Shown here in pieces: positions 1 through 11,036 of a stretch of 64,000 nt of DNA. The stretch covers positions 62,072,702-62,136,701 of the forward strand of contig NC_065881.2 in the NCBI RefSeq assembly GCF_932274485.2, in the 5' to 3' direction. Within the stretch, counting starts at the first letter, position 1; every line of letters begins with the position of its first letter. The position numbers and the translations under genes were made by a program. Under the pieces are notes generated by a model that worked only from the letters and a program-made list of their open reading frames with translations, did no database searches and had not been told where the DNA came from. The DNA is from Patella vulgata (taxonomy: Eukaryota > Mollusca > Gastropoda > Patellidae).

Positions 1-235
1 GACAATCGGACAGAAACGGTCTGGCAAAATGGCCGCTCCTTGTACGCAAATAGTGTAAAAGTATGTAATACCAAGACCAAGGATGTGGACCCTGTAGAGG
101 TCGCAATTTTTATCCGATTTTGATGTAACATAATATAAATGCTTATAGCCTCAAGATCTCGGTTCTTTTCTACATTCGCACATATCGGACCGTAACTTCG
201 TGGAGCCTCGATACTGTTCACAAGTTTTATTGGAG
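1..235 (+). repeat. ~160-bp module repeat, partial copy
   Basis: This is the tail of a dispersed repeat whose better copies lie at 59,825-60,530 (same strand) and 35,262-35,945 (opposite strand). The shared landmarks are GAGGTCGCAATTTTTATCCG near position 97, then the 'aagatctcggttc' and 'catatcggaccgtaac' blocks. The copy runs off the left edge of the window. The family is non-coding here and is recognised only by comparison within the window. Confidence 0.75.
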
Positions 236-308
236 TTTGGTGAAACTTAAAACATGTGTTTATATCCCAATTATCTGGGTTTCTTTTGATACTAGTGCGT
301 ATCTGACA

Positions 309-513
309 AGAGAGAGAGAGAGAGAGAGAGGGGGGGTTAACGTCCACTCGACTCAGGAGAAAACCGAAGGGCCCGGAGGAAAATCCATGAGGTTGGACAT
401 GCGACCCTACTCCTTGTCAAATGGGGAATCGAAGCCACCCCAAGTTGACTAAATGGCAAACCTTGTCATCTAAAGCTCACGCGTTAAACCATTCGGCCAC
501 CCAACCACCATGT
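309..513 (-). mobile_element. SINE2 copy (tRNA-headed), minus strand
   Basis: Read on the minus strand, this has a tRNA-like head with an A-box region (GGCCGAATGG) and a B-box-like GGTTTCGATTCCCC-type segment. The body ends in the family tail GTGGACGTTAACCCC. A (GA)n tract at about 310-330 forms the simple-repeat tail. The copy is diverged and lacks the usual 'cgacacaaactaggtcatttcggg' block seen in the 6,507 and 14,642 copies. Confidence 0.8.
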
Positions 514-1319
514 TGTCTGTAGATTGGCTTGGCCCATATTTAGCACAGTGTCAACTCCATAGACATCACGTAGATTTCAGGTTGAGTAAGGGGTGGGGGG
601 TCTAAGATTGAATAAACAATACCTACGTTAAACTTGTTTGTATTTCTAGATTCAAATATAGGTTAACAATCGAGCAATTAAGAGAATAACAAAAACATAT
701 TTTCAATAAATATATAAGGTTAAACGCTGTTAATACAAAACAATCAATGCAAAGAAAACAAAACTTGTCTGAAATTATTAATTTTTACTTATTTACATTG
801 ATATTAACCAGAGACATTTTTTCCCTGTGCTCCAGACAGATTGATGTAAAAAATAATGGATTCAATATATATGAGCCATATCATTAATTATTTAACTGGC
901 ATTTAATAAATAAACTTGTCATAACCGCATCGGTAAATATAAAGCGCGTGTAATCATCCAATAAGTAGTCAATAGCAACAGTTCTGTTCGATAACTGTCT
1001 CTCTCTGAAAAACAGAAACGGTCATTGGCCCGAATTATTTCTAGCCAGTAACTGAAACAAGTTCGATCCTTCTATTGACCAGGAGCCAAGCATGGCGTCA
1101 TATAAAAATTCAACGTCAGTCGATGCGCAATTGTCCATGGCACAATCATGCCAAGTTTCATGTCAATCACACTCAAATTAGCGGAGCTTTAGGCTTTTTT
1201 CACATTTAAGATACTACGGAGACAAGTTCCTGGTCCAAAATCTAACACTGGTATTAGTTACAACAAACAAGGCCAACAATCAAATTTGATTTGGTTGTCT
1301 ATTTAAATTTAATATGTGT
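514..1319. other. Unassigned AT-rich DNA
   Basis: I see no ORF of note, no inverted repeat and no match to the other repeats in this window. A short G-rich stretch near 590-600 is the only compositional break. Confidence 0.5.
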
Positions 1320-1885
1320 CAGGTAATATGTATAGCATATTAACGTACTTTGTTTATACATAGCGTAATAACATTTTATCGGGTTTGCAAGTAGCATAAT
1401 TCCCACGTTATGTATAACATAGTAACTTTATACCGATTTATACGTTAGACGTTTTATTTGGTTGACATAATAACTTTATACCGATTTATACGTCAGAACT
1501 TTTTATCGGGTTAACATTATTATAGCATAATAACTTTATACCGATTTATACGTAATAGCATTTTATCGGGTTAACATTATGTATAGCACAGCATAATAAT
1601 AGCTTTATACCGATTTATACGTAATAACGTTTTATCGGGTTTATAATATATGAAATAGTTTGTAGGATAATAAACCCGTTCGTCGTATATGCATAGCATA
1701 ACAATCTCGTACCGTTTTATATATGAAGTAGGCTTATAGCATTTAACGGGTTTATACGCAGCATAATAACATATATGTGATCGGTTTGTTTGTTTAGCAT
1801 AATAACCCGTATCGAGTTTATATGTAGCGAAAAAAAAAACCCTCGAGTTTATGCTTAGCATAAGAACGTCGTACACGTTTATTTA
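1320..1885. repeat. Degenerate minisatellite, ~60-70-bp unit
   Basis: Recurring blocks TAGCATAATAACTTTATACC, GATTTATACG and TTTTATCGGGTT appear about eight times with variable spacing and many substitutions. The central units (about 1,410-1,650) are closest to each other, and the outer ones are more decayed. A 99-codon minus-strand ORF over the tract is explained by the repeat and is not taken as a gene. Confidence 0.85.
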
Positions 1886-3043
1886 CCTAAAAACATGCGC
1901 ACCTTATATAAGTGGGTATACTTCATAATAATGCTGAAAGAATAATCTCAAATTATTAAAATAGGTAAGATAACAAAGAGAGAACATCTGCGTCTAAAAA
2001 TCGGACATTTTAAATAATATCACGGTGACGTCTTAGATATAGATAGATAAAGTCTCTTTAGTTTATGAAATTGAAATACACAAACAATTAGGTATTACTT
2101 AATGTATATTACCTTTATTTATCAGATAACTTTTGATCGAAATGATTGCATCGTCTAACCTTTACTTTCAAATGATTTGAAGACGAATTAAACCCACGTA
2201 TTAGGTCAAACTGCCCATAAACTACGTTTAATTTCACTAATTACTTTCGACCTATCCTAACCTCTGTGAATTTATAGGTAACCGTATTATCTCAATGTAA
2301 ATGGAGTTAGATATAAGTATGGTATAGTTTTGTTTTTTTTTTAAAGTGGGGGTTATTGAGTACAGATAACTGTTATTGGCACATTATATTGATATACACG
2401 CATTAGCATTTACTTACTTTTATTTAGAGCCCAGACACCCGTACGTTAACCTACAATTATTAATAATCATAATACCTTATGGACAATTATAATTTCAATA
2501 GACGAACCTTTTACTACACCTTTTAATATAATACAAAACCCTGGGATCTGTGTTAGTGGTGGTGACGTAGAAAGGCTTTACAATAAACATTGTCAACAAA
2601 AAAAAAAAAAAAAGAACATTAGAAAATACAATCTCACCTGGGTTTATTATTTACTTTTTATAAAATAAACCCTGGGGGTATTATTCAAAACATTTTTCAA
2701 TTGCATATTCAAATCAGAGGTTAAAGTTGACTAACATACGGGCGTTAATCCACATATTTCAATACAGCTTTAATTTTGATTATCATTATGCAAACATGAC
2801 ACCTGTACTTCTATCAATAATAGAGTATTATAATCCCCGTGTGTACAGTCATGTATATAACTTACACTGATTAAAAGATTTAAGTTGGATTTACGCATCG
2901 TTGAACTTGGAAAATAAATATGACCCAAAAAGCGATATGAGTAAATTCTTGCGTTTGTGGCTCATATAGGCATTTTATATAGAGTTTAAGAATATGCACT
3001 ATCACGAGTACTCTTGCAATAAAAAAATTATAGCAATTCGAAG
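1886..3043. other. Unassigned AT-rich DNA
   Basis: This is long A/T-rich sequence with homopolymer runs (T run near 2,330, A run near 2,600). I could not support any gene, repeat copy or hairpin here. Confidence 0.5.
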
Positions 3044-3047
3044 CTAA

Positions 3048-3470
3048 AGATACATTATGTCAGATTTAGATAATAAAGAGCTGGACGTTTTTGCAAAGAG
3101 CTGGCCGTCGTTGCTATATTAATTCAGAAATAGATAATGAAAAATGAATATATTGAAAAGTTCAGTCAAATGACTTTATTTTGAGCACAGTTATGAGTGT
3201 TTGATGTTTCTATACAAGTTATATCGTAAATAGTCTCAATTGTCAAGTACCATTGCTACGATAATAAACAAAGTCTCGATTATACATTTTAACGTTAAAT
3301 TATTATATTGCGCAGCTGTTCACATCCATTCAATGACTTTGTCAATCGATGATCTAGAGAGCTGATTATGGGCTTGGCATGTGAATAATTGTCTAAATAA
3401 TAATTTATATAATATCTGAAGCCAGAAAAAGACAGGCAATAGGCAGATTTAGCTCTTGTATAATGCATTT
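3048..3470 (+). mobile_element. TTAA MITE family A, full copy
   Basis: This 423-bp element has ends AGATACATTATG and the inverted GCATTATAC/CATAATGCAT block. It is flanked by CTAA (3,044-3,047) and TTAA (3,471-3,474). The same internal order recurs in copies at 11,642-12,029 and 22,082-22,479: 'aaatagataatg', then 'tcagtcaaatgactt', then 'gctgattatgg', then 'ggcagatttagctctt'. It carries no ORF, so it is a non-autonomous DNA transposon. The TTAA target suggests piggyBac-like or another TTAA-specific transposase, which is inferred. Confidence 0.8.
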
Positions 3471-3794
3471 TTAACATTAGTTTCTGTTGGATTGACTCTG
3501 CTATCTTAAGCCCCTGAGATCTGTTCAGTATACATGTACTGTAATATATAATATCAATAAGATCAAGGTCAAGACCCAACCAATCCTACACTATAATTAA
3601 GACCGTCAGGGATTAGTTTTCTTAATTTAAGGACTAAAAATTATTGTTGGCCTTCTGTTATATGTTGCGCCTTTTAAATATTTGTGTTATTTCGACTATC
3701 TAAGGTATTTTAGATCTTAATAGCGTTTTGTAAAAGACGTTATAGCTATTGGTCTACCCTCCAAGAATAACAGACTGATGGAGGTTTTTTTTAA

Positions 3795-4140
3795 AGGGAC
3801 AATAACACTCTTGCTGGCTTGAAAGCTCCAGAAAATAAATAATATCTCTATCTAAGTACTAGATGTTTAAGTGTCCTACCTGTTGTGTAAATTATCCATT
3901 ACATCCTATTTTACATGTCCAGAGGGTTCGAAAATATTTTTAAATCGAAGTTTCATTTGAAAAGGTTTACGTTAGACGTTTCAAACCATTATGTTGAATT
4001 TTTCAAAATTTTTACATAAAGTGTGTTAAGATGAAATTTGTATCATCAATTAATTGAAATATTCTAAAATAGTACAATTTGTTGACCAGAATAAAGATTG
4101 GGACATATTATTCAGTTACAACAAGAGTGGTATTGAGCCT
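3795..4140 (+). mobile_element. TTAA MITE family B, copy 1
   Basis: This 346-bp element is flanked on both sides by TTAA (3,791-3,794 and 4,141-4,144). Its terminal inverted repeats are AGGGACAATAACACTCTTG and, from the other end, AGGCTCAATACCACTCTTG. A second copy of exactly the same length lies inverted at 55,247-55,592. There is no coding capacity. The exact TTAA duplication and matched termini make the boundaries secure; the superfamily is inferred from the target site. Confidence 0.9.
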
Positions 4141-4425
4141 TTAAGATTGAAGAAATTTCAATATTAACAATATAGCTTTTATATTAATCCCTTCTGTTCA
4201 TAACCGATATCTTGATCTCGAATTCAATTAATAACATACATATAAGGTTTTTCGTCTTATTTGAAGTTATTTTATTAAGAAGATAAATCCGCATCGTATA
4301 AAGTTCTGCATAAATTTATTCCCGGTTTATCTAACTCCACGTTCACAAAGATCACTAATCGAATGGTTCTCATAGCGAATCTTTGATCTAATAAAAAAAT
4401 CCGTAAATGGAGTTTAATATCTCAT

Positions 4426-4508
4426 GTTATTAATAAGATTTCTTTTCGGTTTTCTTTGATAATAATGCCACAAGACTATCAAAGTCAGAAATAGATCTTA
4501 TTAATAAC
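4426..4508. repeat. ~83-nt imperfect hairpin
   Basis: A perfect 14-bp outer stem (GTTATTAATAAGAT at 4,426-4,439 with ATCTTATTAATAAC at 4,495-4,508) encloses a second perfect 8-bp stem (CTTTGATA at 4,454 and TATCAAAG at 4,477). The unpaired region between the stems is small. The size is in the range of a small-RNA precursor, but AT-rich palindromes and decayed MITEs look the same, so no RNA gene is claimed. Confidence 0.6.
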
Positions 4509-4813
4509 CACTGACAGCTATTTTAGACGGTGATTTTCTGATTTAATATAATTTGTCTTCTTTTTATCGATTATCATAATCAAACTAACAATCGGGTTAA
4601 CATTCTATAAGAAATTGTTAAATAAGGCAATTTAAACTAGCTGTTTGCCGGTATGTTATACAAAAGCGCAAGAAATACTGGAAAAATGAAAGTGGACAGA
4701 AATTTAGACTCGGTCACCAGGATCAACCTTAATGTCCTTATCTCAAGGCACGCTGATTAGCTCAGTGAAGATTGATCTCAAGATACCGATTTATTAATCG
4801 CGATTAAAAGAAA

Positions 4814-5168
4814 TGAAATGGAATGGGGTTAACGCTTTGTTCCGACTGGGACTGGGCTAATGAAGACGAGCATACGCCATACAGTGAGCTATGAGTGAAA
4901 TTTTACCCGGATAACCGTACTACGGCCTACTCTTATATCGAATTTCAACTGCCAAGGCATCTTTTACGTGCACGCCAATATGTACACGGGACCTCGGTTT
5001 TTCGTCCCACCCGAACGACTAACGTTGTCCCTTGCCTGATCCTCTGTCCTGCACCACTGACAAGGGTGAACCACGTCGGAAAATCCCAATGAACTTTCTC
5101 GGCTAATGCAGGGATCGAACACGCGACCTCCAGGTTGGCGAGTCAACATCTTATCCACCGTTGCTACT
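4814..5168 (-). mobile_element. SINE1 copy, near full length, minus strand
   Basis: On the minus strand this reads tRNA-like head (with GTGTTCGATCCCTGC as B box), body, and GTTAACCCCATTCCATTTC tail. It is flanked by a perfect 13-bp target-site duplication, CGATTAAAAGAAA (4,801-4,813 and 5,169-5,181), which fixes both ends. LINE machinery mobilises such elements in trans. The short ORFs over it are repeat-derived. Confidence 0.92.
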
Positions 5169-5181
5169 CGATTAAAAGAAA

Positions 5182-6227
5182 CATATTATTATTTTCTAAG
5201 TGGATGCGTTATCATACACTTTTTAAGGCATATTTTTGAAGATTGACGAAGTAATGTAGTAACGCAATTTGTTGAAACCAGGCTTTCTACTAATGTCCTT
5301 GAACCTAAAACTGCACAGATAGTGAGTCAACGTTTGGTGTACTTTTTTTTTACTATTCAAAAATGTAGGCCCTGTGATATGAGTCACCGTTGTGCACTGT
5401 CTTGCTAGACTGAATTTAAAATAAATTACACCTTATCATGAATATATAAATGGGTTTAATTTGAGCAAAACACTGCACTTAAACATGAACTTTTACTATC
5501 GAAATGAAAATATCAAATTCGGTCTTAACCCACCTGATGAATATAATTCATTTTGCATACCCCAAACACAAGAAAGAACCCAATCTTTACCCAGCCTACA
5601 CTCTGCTTGATCTTCATCAAACAGGCAATAATAAGAAAAAGCCTCTATTTAACATGGGCGAAAATGAACGAATATCTCCATATAAACACAGCCTGTATTT
5701 AAAATATCACGAATCAAATCTTACACACCTACAAGTTTATACAAGAAACTCATCGGCATGCATCAAGCTTAAACACATGATATAAACTATCATACTACAT
5801 ATTACTATTGTATATAGTCTTCACTCTACTTACTAATGTCAACATAAGTAAAATCACTGTCAATATTGAAATAACCTAATTTCAAATTGCACCAACAAAC
5901 GCCCACAATAACAATTCATTTATATTATTACAAAAAAACACACATTTTTTTTTGTAATCAAAACAATCGTTTTAGTTTGACGTGAATAGCGAAAGGGTCT
6001 GTCTCATCTGGGATTAAGTTAAACCAAGGGTTATCTTCTGTACACATCGAAAATAACGGTATTGATGAATGTCGTACACAATGTAGGTCGATCATGATTG
6101 TCCTTGCTAGAACACACGATACCACTTTCCAATTGCTATAGAGAGTAGCAGCAAGTGAGTTTCTAAAACGTATACACGACACAACTGGGTCATTTCGAGA
6201 CAAGCACCATGCAGGGGTTTTCTGGGG
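5182..6227. other. Unassigned; one 93-codon ORF of doubtful status
   Basis: An ATG-started plus-strand ORF (5,504-5,785, 93 codons, Lys/His/Asn/Tyr-rich) lies here. It has no recognisable domain, no visible splice context and the composition of the surrounding AT-rich DNA, so it is probably chance. No other structure was found. Confidence 0.4.
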
Positions 6228-6230
6228 TTA

Positions 6231-6407
6231 GGCCAACTTCAAGTTTGATCAAAGATCACGAGATGTAAACAGGGCTAGCGCTAATCTCAACCCTAACCCT
6301 AGATCAAGTCCTAATGCTTACCCTAACCATAACCTAAAATCTTTCCAACAATCACGTGCCCTAACCTTATTTACATCTCAGCCACCTTGACGAAAATTGA
6401 GTTGGCC
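6231..6407. mobile_element. PIF/Harbinger-like MITE with telomere-like core
   Basis: The ends are GGCCAACT... and ...AGTTGGCC, flanked by the trinucleotide TTA (6,228-6,230 and 6,408-6,410). A TWA target duplication next to GG-starting termini is typical of PIF/Harbinger elements. Inner sub-terminal blocks also pair (AGATGTAAAC near 6,261 against TTTACATCT near 6,370). The middle holds CCCTAACCCTAG and further CCCTAA-like units. The perfect terminal repeat is only 8 bp, so the family call is tentative. Confidence 0.55.
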
Positions 6408-6506
6408 TTAAAAAAAGATCTAGCCGTTTTGGGGTGATTTCGGCTACCAACAATTCGTCCTGCGGCCAACAGGGTATTCTGTGCTCTTGGAGACCAATAG
6501 ATAGAT

Positions 6507-6772
6507 GGAGAGAGAAATGGGGTTTAACGTCCACTCGACACAAACTAGATCATTTCGGGACTAACATACGTTTCAATTTATTTCAATAATTCTCTTCCGC
6601 GTAGGGGTCTTTAGCAGGAGGAAAGAAACCGGAAGACCTGGAGAAAACCCACGAGGTTGGACAGGCAACCCCACTCCTTGCCACGTACACAATCGGGGAA
6701 TCGAAAAAACGCCAGTTGACTCAATGACAGACCTTATTATACAACGCGTAACCATTCGCCCCCCCCCCCCCG
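6507..6772 (-). mobile_element. SINE2 copy, minus strand
   Basis: This is a near full-length SINE2: tail GGGGTTTAACGTCCACTCGA, then the CACAAACTAGATCATTTCGG block, the GCGTAGGGGTCTTTAGCAG block, and a tRNA-like head ending in a C10 run. The head and tail order matches the copy at 14,642-14,914. Confidence 0.88.
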
Positions 6773-7607
6773 AGTCCAATAAAATTAGCATTATAAAGAT
6801 ATTGCGGTATTAGCTATGCATACAATGGAAGCTCAAATTACGGTTTTCGTAATGTTGACCGGAACCTTTAATATTATAAAGCAACCATGAAACGTTACAA
6901 TTCAGTATACAGCAATAAATGACACGGGCAATATTTTATGATTCGACATAATCAATACGGTCAATGTTATCATCAATTCTCTTACCAAAAACTCAGTACA
7001 CAAATCATACCAAGATAATGTATAAGTTTATTTAATATAATAAGGGGTACAAAGAAAACCATTGATTTCAGTTTCAGCACAACGTACTCTGAATGATTCA
7101 TACAGTGACATTTTGTACTTCACTTTTCTAAATGTCATTCAAAAACATAAAAGGAAATGTCCCTGCAAATTATCATTCCATGTTGTAAAATGTTGTACAC
7201 AGTGAGTTTGGCGTAGATTGTGTACGTAAAGGCCTGCATACACCAAAGATAATCTTTCGGATATTGTCATCATCGGCGATTTTCCGTCACCGACGAATAA
7301 TCAGTAGCCTATGCAGCTGACAGAATGTACAGGCCAATCTGCGGGCGATGTGGAATTCCCATTGTCATATCAGTATGCAAAGAAATTGGTGAGCACCGAG
7401 TGTTTTGCCCAACAGATGGTCACCAACGAGAAGTCATTCATATAATATTAGATTTAATTATTTTACTACAAACAATATTTCGCATACTTTATGGTATATT
7501 AACTCATCTTCAATTCTGTGAGATAAGAGTTATTTACAAATTATTTAAATGTGATTTACTACCCTTTTAAAGTAACGTGAACGACTCGTATTTACACTGA
7601 ATGTCGT
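6773..7607. other. Unassigned DNA
   Basis: No repeat family, hairpin or credible exon was recognised. An 81-codon frame near 7,325 lacks an upstream acceptor or a protein motif. Confidence 0.45.
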
Positions 7608-7868
7608 CTGGTGAAAATGAAAATGAAACGGGGCTAATGAAGACGGACATACGCCATACAGTGTGCTATGAGGGAAATTTTGCCCGAAAACAGCGGCGCT
7701 ACGGCCTACTCGTATATCAAATTCCAAAAGCCAAGGGATCTTTTACATGCACGCCGATGTGTACACGGGACTTCGCGTTTACGTCCCTTTGTCCTGCACC
7801 ACTAACAAGGGGGAACTACGCCTGAACTTTCTCGGCCAACGTCTTACTCATTGAGCCACCACGTCTGG
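7608..7868 (-). mobile_element. SINE1 copy, internally shortened, minus strand
   Basis: It carries the SINE1 landmarks GAAGACGGACATACGCCATA, 'cagtgtgctatgaggga', 'aaaagccaagggatctttta' and the terminal 'ttgagccaccacgt' of the head. Compared with the 47,196 copy, part of the body between the Cys/Thr-like segment and the head is missing. Confidence 0.85.
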
Positions 7869-7980
7869 TACTACTATAGTACGCATATACTATTGTAGAT
7901 AAGATACTGTAGATCAGCTGTCTGGGTTTAGATATGTTATTCTATACGTAAAATGGGGTTAAACGTCATACTTTTCTATA

Positions 7981-8030
7981 GTTACAAAACGACCTAGTTT
8001 GTGTCGAGTGGACGTTAAACCTCACTTCTC
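7981..8030 (+). mobile_element. SINE2 3' tail fragment
   Basis: The segment AAAACGACCTAGTTTGTGTC followed by GAGTGGACGTTAAACCTCA is the 3' end of SINE2 in plus orientation, followed by a CT-rich tail. The upstream part of the element is absent. Confidence 0.75.
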
Positions 8031-8044
8031 TCTACCTGCCTCTA

Positions 8045-8325
8045 CTTTTCTACACCGATTGGGCTAAAAAAAACCAGACATAGGCCATGCAGTGTGCTAT
8101 AGGAACATTTGGCCCGGACAGCGGCGGTACGGTCTATTCCTATATCGAATTCCAACAGTCAAGGGTTCTTTTACGTTCATGCCTACGCGACACATGACCT
8201 TGACGCTGTCCTTGCCAAACTCCCCGACCTGCACCACTGACAAGGGGAAACCACCCTGGATAATCTCGGAGAACTATTACGACCATACCGGAATAGAACC
8301 CCGGACGTCCTGTTAGTGAGCCAGT
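8045..8325 (-). mobile_element. Diverged SINE1 copy, minus strand
   Basis: It matches SINE1 through 'cagacataggccatgcagtg', 'ggcccggacagcggcggtac', 'caagggttcttttacg' and the 'actgacaaggggaaaccacc' block. Many substitutions and a poor tRNA-like head suggest an older insertion than the 4,814 and 47,196 copies. Confidence 0.78.
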
Positions 8326-10110
8326 ATAAGTCTATAATGAGAGGTCAACACCTAATTTCGAATCGTAACATCCGAATTCTTACCTGAGGACATATGGACT
8401 TCAGTAACATAGCTCCCCCTCTCCCACCACCCGCACAAACACTCATTCCTCTTTCAGTCTATTTTATACTAAGCCCTAGTCAGATTTCATAGCATCGACT
8501 TGATAATGCTGTGAGGGTATTCTTTGCAAATTCGTGAAAACAGCGGTCAGATCAAATTTCGATTCAGATATTATCTACTACAAGCCTGTTTGTCAACGAC
8601 CAGCATTAAAATTATGTTTAAGAGCCCAACAACAAAAATAGGAAATTATATACAACTTACCTCGCATCTTTTTTGTCGTCTGGTGGACACTGTTCCATAT
8701 AATATAGTTAAAACACTAAATAATCTGAATATAGATTTCAAAATCTTGTCCGACCTCATCACGATTTGCTTAGATTACTTTTTGAAGTTTGTAACAAAAA
8801 AGTAAGAAATTAAAAGAATTTGTTTTAAAAGAATTTGGTTGAAGCTGGTGTTGACTTTCTTAAAGAACCTCTTACTCTCTTACTCATGCAATCAAGTGTC
8901 GTCTGCTTATAAAATGTCACTTTATATAGCCATGTGACAACCCATGTGTGATATATACTCATTCTCGTTCATTCATTACTATATCTGCTGCAATCTGGTT
9001 GGAGGAAAAAAATTAACATTTCGATTGTACCTGTACAGCCTTGCATCATCAACGTCACAATTTACTCAATTCTGATAAAGCTCCGCCCTTTTTGTGGTAC
9101 GTCACAGACCCCTCATAATTATTGGCCTATTTTCGACATAAGTATACATGCAAATATATAGGCTATTATGCTTTTCATTATCGCGCCTGCTTGAGTCACG
9201 AGGACATTTTTGTTGACATTTCCAACAAACGTCACGGAGATTGACAGCTTTATCTGACTATGGGGTGGGACTTTTTGTCATTAAAATTTCGTTGTAAAAC
9301 TTTATGATACGAAAATTTAATGTATCACGACTGATTGATACCTGATGGGGGAAGTATTGCAAAATCGTGACACCGATAACACTAACGTCTTTTTAAGATT
9401 GATTTAGTCATAGAACACTAATATATTGTTCGTGAAGGTAGGCTATCATAGACGGGATTCCCTTACTAATAGTTATTTACTTCAGCTTAAATTATTTGAC
9501 ATCACCTATGACTTTCGAACAGGAACTGGCCATACCTTTATTGTACTAAGGGATTCAAATAGATGACACTATATTCTGGAGTGGTGACTATATCATAAAC
9601 GCAGATTCTAGGAATTCGGCATTGGTCATCGGTACGTGTTTCCCAACTATTTGAAATAAACAGAGTTGTTTTCCTTTTTAAAAAGAAACATCCGGGATTA
9701 ATCCAATTGAGAACACTTGGAACAAAGTGTTTCGTATCCTCAAAATAGTTATTTAAAAAGGTGTGTGTCTATATACTTCCTGTAGGTTGCGGTTTTACCG
9801 GAAATTTACCCTATCATGTACTTTATTTTAACCATTGTTTTCAAAATCCGTGTCCTCAAGGCTGCTGCACATGGTCCGAAAACATGCTTGGGATTAGTGT
9901 GTGTGTGGGGGGGGGGGGGTCTTTAAAGGCATTGCCCATTTAACCAAGACGGTATTAATTTCTAATAATCTCATTCTATGAACCGAATTATTCGCCTTCG
10001 TCATTAAATTTTTACTCACTGTAAACCCAACGTAAGCCTGGTTCGTCAGAATGTGCTCTTAAAAAATGTGTAAGATTGGACGCGATGTGTTCCCAAAAAG
10101 CAGTTAGGAG
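8326..10110. other. Unassigned DNA
   Basis: I see no supported gene or repeat. Local oddities are a G13 run after a GT tract near 9,898-9,918 and a few runs of T. The 93-codon frame near 8,524 does not begin with ATG and shows no motif. Confidence 0.45.
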
Positions 10111-10114
10111 CGTG

Positions 10115-10136
10115 TGGTGTTCCTACTGGAACACCA
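10115..10136. repeat. Perfect 9-bp stem, 4-nt loop hairpin
   Basis: TGGTGTTCC (10,115-10,123), loop TACT, then GGAACACCA (10,128-10,136). The stem is exact. There is no U-tract or other sign of a terminator, and no function can be assigned. Confidence 0.6.
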
Positions 10137-10645
10137 ACTGTGAACACAAGTTCTTCAAAATTTAGATCACAGCCTATAGATGTTGTTTCGCAGCTCTAAT
10201 AGGAAAGTATGACAGTTAGCAGCTGATACACGGGCTATTATTATCTCAAAAATTCATGTTATTAATAAAGATCTATTTTTCAAAAATAAAACTATTTGTA
10301 TTAACAACAATCGCATGTTATAAATTTGGTTTGAAATTGAGAACTCCTTTCTGATTCGTTAATGGGTTTTCTTCATTTATAAACCTGTAACGGTAAATCT
10401 CTTTGATCTTTGGAGTATATTCTATGTCCGGAATAACTTGGGTCTGAAAGTCGGGGGCGGCTTTGGATATATATACATGGAAATTTGGGGTTATTATTCT
10501 GAAAATTTTTCTTTAAACCTTTACCGGGTTATTCTTCCAGGGTAGGGTTTTTTTTCATAAGAAAACATGATATAAGGTTTTTCTTACGGGAATTCTGGGA
10601 TATTCTCATCTTGCGTACATGTAAACACAGACGGTTTATAAGCAA

Positions 10646-10803
10646 GATAAAGTCCTCGACTTCGGTTATGCTGGGGAAGAAAGACTTCAGAAAAAAACCC
10701 TCGACAGAAAAACCTCGGCCTGCCGGCCTCGGTTTTTCTTTTTCTCAGGTTATTTGATTCAGTCTTTCTTTCCCCAGCATAACCTCAGTCTCGTGCTTTA
10801 TCC
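10646..10803. repeat. Nested hairpin, ~158 bp
   Basis: The outer arms (about 10,646-10,688 and 10,761-10,803) share GGTTATGCTGGGGAA and AGAAAGACT in inverted orientation, with GATAAAG at the outer edge. Inside is a second near-perfect palindrome, GAAAAACCTCGGC / GCCTCGGTTTTTC (about 10,706-10,738). The whole can fold into a two-tier foldback. It resembles a small foldback or MITE-type insertion, but no target duplication is evident. Confidence 0.75.
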
Positions 10804-11036
10804 TACACAGAACACATGGTTTTACCAGAAGTTATGTCTGATCATATATGGTCACAATTTAATATTAATTTCACCATGGTTAGTATATTTAATGATGAAT
10901 TTGATAATTAATTTATATTTTATTACATTCAGATTTTGGATTTTATTTCCATTCATTTTTCATTTGCGATAGGCTACCAAACAATATTTTTAGTAGAATG
11001 ACTTTATTGGATTAATATCAATACCTCCGCCATGTC

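Noticed and set aside
1577-1876. 99-codon minus-strand frame
   Set aside because: It lies entirely within the degenerate minisatellite and has repeat-derived composition.
10115-10136. Bacterial-style terminator
   Set aside because: It is a perfect short hairpin without a T-tract, in a eukaryotic context. There is no adjacent gene.
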